Positions 8,017-17,386 of a stretch of 64,000 nucleotides of DNA are shown in pieces. Position numbers and translations under genes: made by a program. Every line of letters begins with the position of its first letter. Within the stretch, counting starts at the first letter, position 1. The stretch comes from Hydrogenibacillus sp. (GTDB lineage: Bacteria; Bacillota; Bacilli; Thermicanales; DSM-22653), in assembly GCA_014896255.1 (NCBI GenBank), contig JADBKT010000006.1, positions 1 through 64,000 of the forward strand, read 5' to 3'. The notes below the pieces were generated by a model that saw only the letters and a program-made list of their open reading frames with translations, searched no databases and was not told the origin of the DNA.

Positions 8017-9522
8017 GTGCGCATCTCCAAGCCGCCCGTCGTCCGTCCGGTTTTCCCCGCGCTTCGGTCGCTCGCGCTCGCCATGACCCTGATCGCCGTC
8101 CTGCTCGCCGGTTGCAGCGCATCTCGGGAAACGTCCGGCGGCGCTCCGAAGACCCTGCGCATTCTGGGCGATACCTACGGGCTGGAAGTGTACAACGCCG
8201 TCTTTTCCGCCACCCATGAGAACGTCGACATTGAACTCATCGATGCCGGAGAAGCCATGCGCGCCGCGATTGAAGAAGCGCGACGAAAGGAAGCCGAAGA
8301 TCCCGAGGCCGGCGTGCGCGTCGATTATGTGCAAATCTATCGCGATCTGTTGAGCGGCCCGGAGGCGCCGGATGTCGTCGTGCTGTTCGACGATCTGCTC
8401 ACGTCGCTCGTCGACGAAGGTCTCCTCATGCCGCTCGACGGCTATATCGAACGGGATCGCTTTCCTCTCGACCGCCTGGCGCCGGGACTCGTCGAGAGCT
8501 TGCGCGAACGCGGAAAAGGCGAACTGTACGGATTGGCGCCGAGGTACAGCAGCTCCGCTTTGGCTTACAACAAAGACCATTTTGACGCACACCAGCTTCC
8601 GTACCCGACGGACGACATGACGTGGGACGAACTGTTCGATCTCGCCGAAGCGCTCACCGGCGACAAGAACGGCCGACATGTCGCCGGATTCTCGCTCGGC
8701 CAGTCCTTCGGGAACTTGTTCTTCTTCGCCGAGCTGCTCTTAAAGCAGCAAGGCATCAACTTCTTCGACGAAGAAGGCCGCCTCAACCCGATCAACACCC
8801 CCGAGCGGCGCGCCATCTACGCACGCCTCGTCGACCTCGAACGCCGCGGGGTCATCGCCAAACCGCAACATGATTGGTTTATGCAAGAAGTGCAAAATCA
8901 AAGCGAGAACGGAGAGGCTCCGGCGGTCATCTCCCAGCCCGCTGCTGACGGACCTTTCAGCTTGAATGACTTGATCAACGAGCGTGCGTCGATGCAAATC
9001 GTCAATGTATCGGATGTCGACGAAATCGTCGGCGTGTTGAGCGGGCGCTATTCCTTCGGCGATCAAAGTCCGCCGTCGTTTGCCTGGGACCTCGTCCCTT
9101 TTCCCCATCCGGCCGATCATCCGGACATCGGCGGGCCGCTCTTCGCCATGCAGATCTTTGCCATCAATGCCGTCTCCGGCGCACCCGATCTGGCTTGGGA
9201 CTACATCCGGCTGGTGATGAGCGAAAAAGTCGCCCAATCCATGCATTCCGCCGACGGCTTCTCCGGTCTGAAGGCATACAGCGATCTCAACAACCGTCCG
9301 GAATACCAAAATCTCAACATACAAGCCTTCGGCATGCGCAAACCGTTATCCTGGATCGAGGGCGGTACCCAAAACATCGATGCCCTGTCCAAAGTCTATG
9401 AAGCCTTGAACAAGGCGATGGACCAAATCCGCCATCAAAACGTCGACGTCGACACGGCGCTCCGCGAAGCGGAACAACAGGCGCAAGCCCTCGTTCAAGA
9501 CATGCAGCAAAGCATGCGGTGA
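8017..9522 (+). CDS. Extracellular solute-binding lipoprotein, paralogue of the preceding gene
   Basis: A 501-residue lipoprotein with lipobox LLAGC and the same landmarks as its neighbour: KTLRILGDTYGLEVYNAVF, PDVVVLFDDLLTSLVDEG, a YNKDHF motif, then PYPTDDMTWDELFDLAEAL. The duplication is therefore tandem. GTG at 8017 is chosen because GAGGAGG lies 8 bases upstream; GTG at 7981 lacks a site. The most different stretch between the two copies (about residues 270-330) may carry ligand specificity. As with the first copy, no cognate importer permease is present in the window. Confidence 0.85.
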   Translation: MRISKPPVVRPVFPALRSLALAMTLIAVLLAGCSASRETSGGAPKTLRILGDTYGLEVYNAVFSATHENVDIELIDAGEAMRAAIEEARRKEAEDPEAGVRVDYVQIYRDLLSGPEAPDVVVLFDDLLTSLVDEGLLMPLDGYIERDRFPLDRLAPGLVESLRERGKGELYGLAPRYSSSALAYNKDHFDAHQLPYPTDDMTWDELFDLAEALTGDKNGRHVAGFSLGQSFGNLFFFAELLLKQQGINFFDEEGRLNPINTPERRAIYARLVDLERRGVIAKPQHDWFMQEVQNQSENGEAPAVISQPAADGPFSLNDLINERASMQIVNVSDVDEIVGVLSGRYSFGDQSPPSFAWDLVPFPHPADHPDIGGPLFAMQIFAINAVSGAPDLAWDYIRLVMSEKVAQSMHSADGFSGLKAYSDLNNRPEYQNLNIQAFGMRKPLSWIEGGTQNIDALSKVYEALNKAMDQIRHQNVDVDTALREAEQQAQALVQDMQQSMR

Positions 9523-9578
9523 GTGCGATCCATGACGCACCAGAGATCCGGACCGCTTAAGCGAGGTGAAGCCTTAAG

Positions 9579-12500
9579 ATGCAGCTCCGTGACCGGCGAA
9601 CGGCCCTCCGATGCTTGCGCTTGACCGCGCTTTTCAGCGCACTCCTCTTTCTCCTTCTGCTCCCGCCTTCGGGTGAAGCGGCCAAAGACGGCGGCGGAAA
9701 ACAGGGTGCGCAGGGCAAGCATGACGACCGGGCGACAGCCCTCTCTGAGCCGCTTTCGATCAACAAAGAGGTTCATCTCCAGCTCAACGCCATCCACCAT
9801 CTACCGAACGCGGACGGCGGCGAGACGTTTGCGTTTATCCTTCAGCTTCAAAACGCATCCGGCGAGGTGTTTGACTTTTTCCCGTATTGGTTGCGTCTCG
9901 AACTCGACGGCAAGCGCATGCCCATCGCCATGATCCAGCCGGATCGGACGCGCGTTCTTCCGGGAATGACGACCGATTTCGTCTTTTATGCCACGCTTCC
10001 GGCGGCCGACGTCAAGGACCGGCTCAAACTCCGCCTCATCCGCTGGGACATGGGCCAGCCCGATTTTGAACGCACGCTGGGTGAGATCCCGATCCGCTGG
10101 GAAGCGGTTCAAGCCGTCGAATCGGCACCCCAGCAAAAAATCCCGCTCACCGACGGCGCCGTCCAGGCCGCCTTCGCGCGCCGCTTTGAACAAGTGCGCG
10201 GAGAGCGGAAGACGCTCGCCTTCGATTTGACCCTCGAGAACATCGGCAAAACGGCGCGAAAGCTCCCGGATTTGCGCTATTTTCTCATCACCGATGACGG
10301 CGCCGCCTATCCGCTCCTCGCCGACGAGGAGACCAAAAACCGCGGCGAAGACGCCACCCTCCTGCTCCCGCGCCTCCCCGTCCGACTGACCTACGCCGCC
10401 GATGTCCCCGCCGAAGCGTCCGTCGCGCAACCGTCGATCGCCGTCTTGTATCATGACGGCGGCACGGAAGGAAGCGAGGGCAAAGACGTGCCGATCGCCG
10501 TCTTCCGCAACATCCCGAAGTCCTCGACCGAAACGCGCGATGCGTCCGAAGAACGCTCGCTGTTCGATCCGGTGATCGTCGACGGCCCACGAGGCGCGCG
10601 GGCGCAGCTCGTCTTCGACGGCTTCCCGGCCCGCATTCCCGATGGACGCGAAGACGTCATCACCGCCCGCTTCAGCGTCTCCAACACCGGCGAAGGAGCG
10701 ATCGAGCTTTCTGCGTGGCAGGGCGAGCTGAAAGACGGTTCCGGCACCGCCTTCCCCGTCGTCGTCGCGCCTGAAGAGGAGAAGCCGGCGCTTTATCCCG
10801 GCCAACGCCTCTACTACACGTTGAACGTCCGCGTCCCGTATGACTGGACGATCACGCAGGCGACGCTCAACCTCACGCCAAATACCGACACGGAGCGTCC
10901 GGCCAATATCCCGTCCAAGGGAACGCTCCCCTGGCCGACCCTCCATTATCGGCTGTACAACGACTCTCTGTTGCTGTCGACCGTCGTCGACGGCAAGCAG
11001 ACGATCCAACATCGCGGACAAGCCCTGACGTTTAAAACCATCGAACGGCGCGTCGAAACCCATCTGCAGGACGATCTCGTGACCACCCTGCTTGAAGTCG
11101 CCAATCTCACGCCTCGGCCGCTTGCCCTGCCGACGTTCCGTGCTTACTACTGGACGGACGACGGCCGCCTCTATCCGGCCTTGGTGGAGGCGCTTCGTTC
11201 AAAGGGCGACGAGGCGGAAAGCGCCGCGAACGTCCTCGCTGCGAAAGGGACCGTCACCCTCGCCGCAAAAGCCCGCCTGCCGGAAGGTGAAGCGGCGAAT
11301 CTCCGCCTCGTCGTGGCCATCGAAAATGCCGCCCAAAGCACCGCAAAAGACGGCGGCGCGTCCGCCGCGCTGCTTCGGGCCGTCGCCCAGTTTTCCGTCC
11401 CCCTCTCTCTCGGTGAAGGGACGCCGCGCCTTCGGTTGAATGAGCGCTACATCTGGAAGGGAAGAGCAGGCGCAGAAGCGACGCTGACCTTTGTCGACGC
11501 GGCGCGCCTGCCGCGCGGTTCGGGCGACATCCTCTCGTTCGTCTTTGATGTGGAAAACAGCGGCCGGTACCCGTTTGCGACGGCTCCCTGGCGCGGCGAA
11601 CTGCGCCTCTCCGACGGCAAGCGCTACCGGACGGACATCGCCCCGGAAAAAGACCGCGCGCGTCTGGAACCCGGCGAGCGCCTGCGATACATCGCGAACA
11701 TCCGCCTAGACCGCGATACGAAAACCGCCGGCGCCGTCTTCGTCTTGATGCCCGAGTCGCTTCCGCTTCCGAACGATGCCGTCCCCTGGCCGACCATCGC
11801 CTACACCGCCGATCGCGACGAACGCGATGTCGACATCGTTTCCGTCGGCAGTCGGGCGACCGTCGAAGTGGACGAGCAGAAAATCACCGGCGTCGTCCGC
11901 GAGCGGCGCACGTACTACGGCGACGACTACGACATCGTCTCCACCGTCGTCGAATGGACGAATGACGGCCAAGACATCATCCGCCTGCCGCAGTGGAACG
12001 CGTCCTACATCGACCGCGACCGGCGCTTCTATCCGGCGAAAGCTTCGGCATCGGACGTCGAACTTTTGCCCGGCGGGAAAATCGTCGTGGAATACTACGG
12101 CCATCTGCCGGAAGGCGACATGACCGGCCTCACCCTCCTCCTGTCGAACGAAAAGACGCTCGGCAGTCCGGACAGCGGGCAGTCGACGGTCATCGCGCCG
12201 ATCGTCCGATTCGCCGTTCCCGACCGCGACGACCGAGCCGATCCGGCGCAGGACGGCATCGGCTTAGACCAAATCTTGTCAGAGCCAGACGGCAAGCGCG
12301 GCACGTTCGCCGTCGACCTTTATCCGCGTACCGTCACCGTTTCCATAGACGTTTACCAAGACAACGACTCCTATATCATCATCAACGGCACGTATACGAC
12401 CCGCAGCGAAAAAGGGATCCTAAGCAGCGGCAAGCATCACGCCATCGACATCGAATGGCTTGATCCTAAAGACGACCGGATCCTCGGTACGACCAGGATC

Positions 12501-12650
12501 GAACTCGCCTCCGGCAAGCCATCCGGCAGCTTGAAAGAGCTTAAGGTGAATGAAAAAGACATCCGTCTCCGCGTCGTCGACGTCTTCCAGGGAGATCAAG
12601 GGGAAGAGGCACGACGAACGCCGATCTCAGCCGTTCATTTCCAGCGTTAG
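9579..12650 (+). CDS. Large secreted protein with six repeated beta-rich modules
   Basis: A 1023-residue protein with an N-terminal hydrophobic signal sequence (about residues 12-34) and no later membrane segment. At least six related modules begin near residues 84, 214, 360, 499, 650 and 784. Each has a hydrophobic strand then N-x-[GT] (LENIGKTA, VSNTGEGA, VENSGRYP, EWTNDGQD), an aromatic strand, then a strand after LxPGxx. Two modules share an L/V-PWPT-hydrophobic-Y motif. This suggests tandem Ig-like domains on the cell surface. The family is not recognised. GAGGTG precedes the ATG. It ends the forward cluster and is probably its surface partner or cargo. Confidence 0.75.
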   Translation: MQLRDRRTALRCLRLTALFSALLFLLLLPPSGEAAKDGGGKQGAQGKHDDRATALSEPLSINKEVHLQLNAIHHLPNADGGETFAFILQLQNASGEVFDFFPYWLRLELDGKRMPIAMIQPDRTRVLPGMTTDFVFYATLPAADVKDRLKLRLIRWDMGQPDFERTLGEIPIRWEAVQAVESAPQQKIPLTDGAVQAAFARRFEQVRGERKTLAFDLTLENIGKTARKLPDLRYFLITDDGAAYPLLADEETKNRGEDATLLLPRLPVRLTYAADVPAEASVAQPSIAVLYHDGGTEGSEGKDVPIAVFRNIPKSSTETRDASEERSLFDPVIVDGPRGARAQLVFDGFPARIPDGREDVITARFSVSNTGEGAIELSAWQGELKDGSGTAFPVVVAPEEEKPALYPGQRLYYTLNVRVPYDWTITQATLNLTPNTDTERPANIPSKGTLPWPTLHYRLYNDSLLLSTVVDGKQTIQHRGQALTFKTIERRVETHLQDDLVTTLLEVANLTPRPLALPTFRAYYWTDDGRLYPALVEALRSKGDEAESAANVLAAKGTVTLAAKARLPEGEAANLRLVVAIENAAQSTAKDGGASAALLRAVAQFSVPLSLGEGTPRLRLNERYIWKGRAGAEATLTFVDAARLPRGSGDILSFVFDVENSGRYPFATAPWRGELRLSDGKRYRTDIAPEKDRARLEPGERLRYIANIRLDRDTKTAGAVFVLMPESLPLPNDAVPWPTIAYTADRDERDVDIVSVGSRATVEVDEQKITGVVRERRTYYGDDYDIVSTVVEWTNDGQDIIRLPQWNASYIDRDRRFYPAKASASDVELLPGGKIVVEYYGHLPEGDMTGLTLLLSNEKTLGSPDSGQSTVIAPIVRFAVPDRDDRADPAQDGIGLDQILSEPDGKRGTFAVDLYPRTVTVSIDVYQDNDSYIIINGTYTTRSEKGILSSGKHHAIDIEWLDPKDDRILGTTRIELASGKPSGSLKELKVNEKDIRLRVVDVFQGDQGEEARRTPISAVHFQR

Positions 12651-12676
12651 TTTCAGGAGTTGCCGTGCCGGCACAT

Positions 12677-13621
12677 TCACCGCCCGCGGATGTCCTGCCG
12701 CATGAACAGCGTGAATGAGATGCCGAACAGGGCGACGCTCATGGCGACGAGCCCGGCGACCTGAGGCCAGATGAGGAGCAGGCTCTGCCCGAAGGGAAGC
12801 GGCGTCGGAATGGCGCCGACGCTTTGTTCTACGGTGATCGGGCCGAGGGTGCGGACGTCCGGGGAGAGCAGGATGGTCGTCGCTTCTTGATAGAGCGTCA
12901 CCGGCGACAGGCGACTTAAAAATTGGTGCCACCCGATCTGCCGCAGCACTTCGTCGACCGTCCCCTGAGTGCTGATCGGGGCGATGAGATCGACGATCAT
13001 CGGATAAAAGAGGTTGAAGAAAAGCCACACGGCGATTCCGGCGAGCACGCTCGTCGCCGCCTGGCGGAAGCGGATCGAAAAGAGAATGGCCAGGCTCAAC
13101 CAGACGGCGACGTACAAGGCGGTGACGAGGAGGAAAAAGACGATGCGCAAGACCTCTTCCGCCGTCGGGGGAATGCCGAAGAGGAACAGGCCGAGACCCA
13201 TGACGAAAAAGCCGAGGGCGAGGAAGAACGTCCCGACGACGGCCAATGCGGCGAACCATTTGGCGAGGATGATGTCGTCGCGGTACAGCGGCTGGGCGAG
13301 GAGCCTGACGAGCGTTCCTCTGTTCCGCTCGCTGGAGATGGCGTCAAAGGCCATGCCGAGGCCCAAAAGCGGGGCGAGGAAGCCGACGAAGGCGACGAAC
13401 GTCGGGAGCTTCCCGTCGGAGGCCGTAAACAATTTCAAAAACAGGCTCACATCGCCGAGCGGCGTGTCCAGCTTGGGCACCACGTCGCGGATCGACTGGG
13501 CGGCGGTGTACATCGACGCCAGCGCGGTGAGGGCGATGAGGGCAATCAAGATGTTGAAGCGCCATGAGTGGATGTGGTCGGCGACTTCTTTGCGGAACAG
13601 CACGGAGAGGGTGCGGCGCAC
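12677..13621 (-). CDS. ABC-2 type transporter permease
   Basis: A 314-residue integral membrane protein with an N-terminal RKEVADHIHSWRFNILIAL segment (first helix about residues 22-44) and five further hydrophobic segments, the last near residues 285-307. SSERNRGTLVRLLAQPLYRD is the conserved cytoplasmic loop of ABC-2 (NatB/YhaP-like) permeases. The start is GTG at 13621 with AGGGAGGG just upstream, inside the end of the ATPase gene. It forms an operon with the ATPase (13623) and the NEW3-type protein (14561). These exporters usually move polymers, lipids, drugs or Na+; the substrate here is unknown. Confidence 0.88.
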   Translation of the reverse strand: MRRTLSVLFRKEVADHIHSWRFNILIALIALTALASMYTAAQSIRDVVPKLDTPLGDVSLFLKLFTASDGKLPTFVAFVGFLAPLLGLGMAFDAISSERNRGTLVRLLAQPLYRDDIILAKWFAALAVVGTFFLALGFFVMGLGLFLFGIPPTAEEVLRIVFFLLVTALYVAVWLSLAILFSIRFRQAATSVLAGIAVWLFFNLFYPMIVDLIAPISTQGTVDEVLRQIGWHQFLSRLSPVTLYQEATTILLSPDVRTLGPITVEQSVGAIPTPLPFGQSLLLIWPQVAGLVAMSVALFGISFTLFMRQDIRGR

Positions 13622-13622
13622 G

Positions 13623-14558
13623 TCAGTCCCTCCCTTCGAAGTAGCGGTGGTAGATGTCGTCCAATCCGAACGCCCGCCGGCTTAAACGGGTGAGGGCGCT
13701 GCCGGCCTCGACGACGGTGCGGGCCACCTCGGCGGCGACATCCGCCGAAGCGCGGATGAGCACGCCGTCCATCGTGCGTTCGACGGCGGCGACGCCGGGG
13801 ACGGCGCGCAACCGGTCGATGAGTTCATCGGTGAGCGGTTCGGCCGCAAGCTCGACGCTGAACCGTTCTTCGGTAAAGAGCGTCGCCGAAAGCTCCTCCA
13901 CCGTGCCGACGGCGATCAGCTTCCCGCCGACGAAAATGCCGACGCGATCGCACACCGCCTGTACCTGATGGAGATGGTGGGAGGAGAGGAGCACCGTGAG
14001 TCCCTCTTCTTTGCTGAGGGTGCGGATCAAGGCCAAAAATTCGCGCACACCTTCCGGGTCGATGCCGAGCGTCGGCTCGTCGAGGATGATGATCTTCGGC
14101 CGCTTGATGAGCGTGTCGGCGAGCCCCAAGCGCTGGCGCATGCCTCGGGAGTAGGCGCCGACCTTTTTGTCCGCCGCGTCCTTGAGCCCGACGCGCGCCA
14201 AAAGCGCTCTGGCCGATGCTTCCGCTTCCGGGTCGCTTTGGCCGTTTAAGCGGGCGGTGAGGACGAGGTTTTCCAGACCGGTGAGATCGTCGTAAAATCC
14301 GACGTCGTCGGGGAGGTAGCCGACGACTTGTTTGACCCGAAGCGGCTCGCGGGTGGCGTTGATGCCGAGAATACGCGCCTCACCGTCGGTCGGTTCGACG
14401 AGGCCGAGCATCATCAAGATCGTCGTCGTCTTCCCGGCCCCGTTCGGGCCGAGAAGGCCGAAGACCTCTCCCTCTCGGATGTCCAGCGTCAGAGCGTCGA
14501 CGGCGCGGACGTGGTCGTATTGTTTGGTGAGGGACTTGAGCTCGATGACGTGAGACAC
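13623..14558 (-). CDS. ABC-2 exporter ATP-binding protein
   Basis: A 311-residue ATPase of the CcmA/NatA class with Walker [10 protein letters not shown], signature [10 protein letters not shown] (variant of LSGGQ), Walker [13 protein letters not shown] and the H-loop SSHH. A C-terminal extension (about residues 220-311) is usual for drug or polysaccharide ABC-2 exporters. GTG at 14558 is preferred because GGGAGG lies 8 bases upstream; GTG at 14564 would be only 2 bases from it. It partners the permease at 12677. Confidence 0.92.
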   Translation of the reverse strand: MSHVIELKSLTKQYDHVRAVDALTLDIREGEVFGLLGPNGAGKTTTILMMLGLVEPTDGEARILGINATREPLRVKQVVGYLPDDVGFYDDLTGLENLVLTARLNGQSDPEAEASARALLARVGLKDAADKKVGAYSRGMRQRLGLADTLIKRPKIIILDEPTLGIDPEGVREFLALIRTLSKEEGLTVLLSSHHLHQVQAVCDRVGIFVGGKLIAVGTVEELSATLFTEERFSVELAAEPLTDELIDRLRAVPGVAAVERTMDGVLIRASADVAAEVARTVVEAGSALTRLSRRAFGLDDIYHRYFEGRD

Positions 14559-14560
14559 CG

Positions 14561-15733
14561 TCACCGCCTCCCGTATTTTTGAATCAAGGCGTACAGCGCG
14601 CCGAGGACGGCGGCGATGATCACGACGGCGACGATTCCCCAGAGGAGACTCGTCTTCACCGTCACGCGGAACGTCGCATTGTCCTCCACCTCCGGCGTGC
14701 GCGCCGTCATGGAGACGACGTAGTCGCCGGTGATCGCTTTCTTGTCGGCGCGCATCGTGGCCGTGACGTCTTTCGACTCATTCGGGGCGAGCGTGTCGAT
14801 GGTGTCCGGATCGAACTTCACATCCCAACCGACCGGCGTGTCGGCCGAAAGCTGAATCTTAGAGAGCGGCGCGGAGCCGGTGTTCTCCACGCGGATCGTA
14901 AGACGCCGCTCGCCGCCGGCGTTGATGTCCGTCGACAGGACGCCGCTCGGCGTGGAGAGCTTTAGGCCGTACGTGCCGCGGATGACGACTTCCAGCGTCT
15001 GCTCGGCGCTCAAGTTTTTCGTCTCCGCTTTGATCGGGATTTTGTACGAGCCCGCTTCGATACGGCTCGGCGGATTGACGGACACCCGGATCGTTTTCTG
15101 CGCGCCGGGGTCAACGGTCACCGAGGTCACGTCTTTGCCGTCGACGGTGAACTGCACGTTCCATCCGGCTTCGGTCTCCGCGCGCAGCGCGAAGGTCTGC
15201 GTGTCGGGGGTGCGGTTTTTAAGCTTCAGATCATAGTTGAAGGTCGATTTGTTCGTCCCTTCCATGTTCGGCTGGTCGGTGGAAAGCTCCGCCTGGTACG
15301 TGCCTTGTTCGGTAACGTTGATGTTGAGCGGCAAGACCGGTGAGCCGTCCGCGACGAGGGTCACGCGATAGGAGCCTTTGTCGATCTTGAGCGGCACGTC
15401 GACGGTCAAGGTCACGGTCTCGCTGTCGTTTGGCCGAACGGCGATCTCTTGAATTTTGTAGCCGCCGGCGGTGAGGTTCGTCTCCCAGCCGCTCGGCGCT
15501 CCGACGCCGAGGGTGAGGCGTTTGATCTCGGCGGTCGTGTTTTTCACTTCGACGCTGTAGGTGATCGTCTCGCCGGGCGTGACGGCGACGTCGGTATACG
15601 GCGTGAAAAAGGTGACCCCGGCGGGGGCGGCAAAGGTGACGGGCGCCGGGATCACGGCAAGCGACATCGCGAGCATCAGCGATACGGTCACAAGCGCTTT
15701 GGCGGCGTGCGCTGTCAGTCGGCGTGTACGCAT
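14561..15733 (-). CDS. Secreted, membrane-anchored NEW3-domain protein
   Basis: A 390-residue protein with a signal peptide (hydrophobic core about 15-33), three beta-sandwich repeats rich in T, S and V, and a C-terminal membrane anchor [21 protein letters not shown] followed by a basic tail. Repeats such as [25 protein letters not shown] and [18 protein letters not shown] match NEW3 (alpha-galactosidase-associated) domains. This architecture is common beside ABC-2 exporters in Firmicutes. ATG 15733 has GGAGGG 9 bases upstream. It is the first gene of a three-gene minus-strand operon and is probably an extracellular partner of the exporter. Confidence 0.8.
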   Translation of the reverse strand: MRTRRLTAHAAKALVTVSLMLAMSLAVIPAPVTFAAPAGVTFFTPYTDVAVTPGETITYSVEVKNTTAEIKRLTLGVGAPSGWETNLTAGGYKIQEIAVRPNDSETVTLTVDVPLKIDKGSYRVTLVADGSPVLPLNINVTEQGTYQAELSTDQPNMEGTNKSTFNYDLKLKNRTPDTQTFALRAETEAGWNVQFTVDGKDVTSVTVDPGAQKTIRVSVNPPSRIEAGSYKIPIKAETKNLSAEQTLEVVIRGTYGLKLSTPSGVLSTDINAGGERRLTIRVENTGSAPLSKIQLSADTPVGWDVKFDPDTIDTLAPNESKDVTATMRADKKAITGDYVVSMTARTPEVEDNATFRVTVKTSLLWGIVAVVIIAAVLGALYALIQKYGRR

Positions 15734-15766
15734 GTTCGACAACCCTCCTTGGTTTGGTCGGCGTCG

Positions 15767-15793
15767 GATTCCACCTACAAATTGATTCCACCT
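15767..15793. repeat. Two direct repeats GATTCCACCT, 17-bp period, in a divergent promoter region
   Basis: The 10-base sequence GATTCCACCT occurs at 15767-15776 and again at 15784-15793. The repeats lie upstream of the NEW3 gene (leftward) and the ECF sigma gene (rightward). Tandem sites with a 1.5-turn period are a common activator or response-regulator arrangement. What binds them is unknown. Confidence 0.4.
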
Positions 15794-15955
15794 TCAATAC
15801 GATCACGACAAATGATCGGATGATGCATATATTGCCCAAACGGATGCTTGAGCTCTCGGTTCGGGTGCGCTATCGTGAAGGGCGAACGGGATCGACCGAG
15901 CATGCGTCTTTGGGTGCGCGGATCACGGAAGGTCAGCGATGCGGGGGAAGGCGCC

Positions 15956-16531
15956 TTGTCGTCCAAAGGAGATTCCAAAGGGTATATCGACGCGGAGACG
16001 TTCGACGCCGTGTATCGTCGCTTTGCGCCGTCGGTCTATCATGTGGCGCAGTCGATCTTGGGCGATGACGCGCTCGCCGAGGACGTGACGCACGACGTGT
16101 TCCTTACGTGGCTCAAAGCGCCGGAGCGGTTCGACGGGGCCCGCGGAACGCTCGGCGCTTACTTGCTCGTGATGGCCCGCTCGCGGGCGCTGGACGAGCT
16201 TCGCCGCAAACGGCGCGAGCGCACGCTGGTCGTCTCCGGCGCCTATGATGCGGCGCATGTAGAGGCGGATGACTGGGAGCGCGCCGAGCGGCGATTGTGG
16301 GCCGAAGGGGCCCGCACGCTTCTTGCGTCCGGCCTGAATGAGCTTTCCGACGCGGAGCGGACGGCGGTGATCGGGCATTATGCGCTCGGTTTTTCGCACC
16401 GGGCGCTTTCTGAAGCGCTCGGTCGCCCGCTCGGGACGGTCAAATCGCAGCTCCGAAGCGGCATCGCGCGCCTCCGAAGGCGATTTGCGCAAGGCGGTTG
16501 GCTGTCCGACGAGGACGGAAGGGGGCGGTGA
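15956..16531 (+). CDS. RNA polymerase ECF-type sigma factor
   Basis: A 191-residue sigma-70 family protein. Region 2 is recognisable in FDAVYRRFAPSVYHVAQSIL, DALAEDVTHDVFLTWL and YLLVMARSRALDELRRKRRE. Region 4 is LSDAERTAVIGHYALGFSHR followed by GRPLGTVKSQLRSGIARLRR. TTG at 15956 is chosen because GGGGGAAGG lies just upstream and it gives the usual short N-terminus; ATG at 15902 is an alternative. The next gene encodes a matching zinc-binding anti-sigma factor. The target regulon may include the flanking envelope genes; this is inference. Confidence 0.85.
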   Translation: MSSKGDSKGYIDAETFDAVYRRFAPSVYHVAQSILGDDALAEDVTHDVFLTWLKAPERFDGARGTLGAYLLVMARSRALDELRRKRRERTLVVSGAYDAAHVEADDWERAERRLWAEGARTLLASGLNELSDAERTAVIGHYALGFSHRALSEALGRPLGTVKSQLRSGIARLRRRFAQGGWLSDEDGRGR

Positions 16532-16537
16532 GCGCGG

Positions 16538-17284
16538 ATGGCGGAAGGATTTACATCGGAGCAGGCGGCTTGTCCGCCGGAGACGGCGTGGGTCGAGCGT
16601 TGGGCGATGCGCCTCGATCCCAAGACCGAAGAAGCGCTCGATCGGCACGCTCGGACATGCCTCATGTGCGCCGAACGGCGCGCGGCGTGGCAAACGCTGA
16701 TCGCCGGACTTCCGGAAGAGGCGCACCAGGTGTTCGATGCCGCGGCCGAAAGCGTCGGAACAGCGGCCCGTACCGCGCGAAAGCGCGCTCCGTCGGAACG
16801 GGTTTATCTCCGCCTCCGTCGCGCCCGGCTGCGGTTGGCCGTGTCGCGTCGAGTGCATTCATATTTGGCGTCCATCCGCGCGCTGGCCGCGCGTCCGGCG
16901 CTTTCCCGTTCGACGGTCGCCTGGGTGTTCGGGGTGCTGTTGTTTTGCGTCGGTTTTTCCGGCTGGTTTTTCAGCGAATGGCAGGGCGAGCTGGCGGAAG
17001 AAACGGCCGATACCGTGCGGACGACGGCCATGCCGGTTAAGGCGGTGTGGGCGGACGCGAAGACCGGCGCAAGGAACGCGGCCATCTGGACCAACCGCCG
17101 GGACGAGGCAGGGGAGGCGTCGCGCGCGGCGATGGACGGCGATGGCGACCGGCGTGTCCCTGGCGGCGGCGAGCCGTCCGGCACGGCGCTCCCGGAACCG
17201 ATCACCGTCGTCTGGATCGATCGGCAGACCAAGGCGGTGCATGTGATCATCGTGATGCGGCAGGTACAAGGCGCGCAAAGATGA
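16538..17284 (+). CDS. Membrane anti-sigma factor with zinc-binding motif
   Basis: A 248-residue protein with an N-terminal cytoplasmic H-x3-C-x2-C motif (HARTCLMC, about residue 40), the zinc-binding anti-sigma signature, and one membrane helix near residues 125-147 (VAWVFGVLLFCVGFSGWFF). The C-terminal domain should be extracytoplasmic and sense the signal. It starts 6 bases after the sigma gene, the standard sigma/anti-sigma pairing. Released sigma would activate envelope-stress genes. Confidence 0.8.
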   Translation: MAEGFTSEQAACPPETAWVERWAMRLDPKTEEALDRHARTCLMCAERRAAWQTLIAGLPEEAHQVFDAAAESVGTAARTARKRAPSERVYLRLRRARLRLAVSRRVHSYLASIRALAARPALSRSTVAWVFGVLLFCVGFSGWFFSEWQGELAEETADTVRTTAMPVKAVWADAKTGARNAAIWTNRRDEAGEASRAAMDGDGDRRVPGGGEPSGTALPEPITVVWIDRQTKAVHVIIVMRQVQGAQR

Positions 17285-17306
17285 GGCGCGCAAAGACAAG
17301 GCGCTC

Positions 17307-17335
17307 TTGAAAGTGGATTCTGAATTTGATACAAT
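17307..17335 (+). promoter_or_regulatory. Sigma-A promoter of the FAH-MFS-cupin operon
   Basis: TTGAAA (17307-17312), a 17-base spacer and TACAAT (17330-17335), with an extended -10 TG at 17327-17328. It lies about 50 bases before the FAH gene start and immediately before the GntR-type operator. Confidence 0.8.
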
Positions 17336-17358
17336 TGGTCTAGCCACTGGTCCAGTGG
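17336..17358. promoter_or_regulatory. GntR/FadR-type operator at the start of the FAH operon
   Basis: TGGTCTAGCCA (17336-17346) has the TGGT-N3-ACCA-like shape bound by FadR-subfamily GntR repressors. It overlaps a perfect palindrome CCACTGG-T-CCAGTGG (17344-17358). TGGTCTAGCCACT here matches, with one change, TGGCCTAGCCACT on the minus strand at 20936-20948, by the GntR gene. Its place at the +1 position predicts repression. Confidence 0.75.
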
Positions 17359-17386
17359 TTCATGTGACAAACCGGGGAGGGTCAAG

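Noticed and set aside
13344-13567. Forward frames opposite the ABC-2 permease
   Set aside because: No ribosome site or motif; the minus-strand gene encodes a typical six-helix permease.
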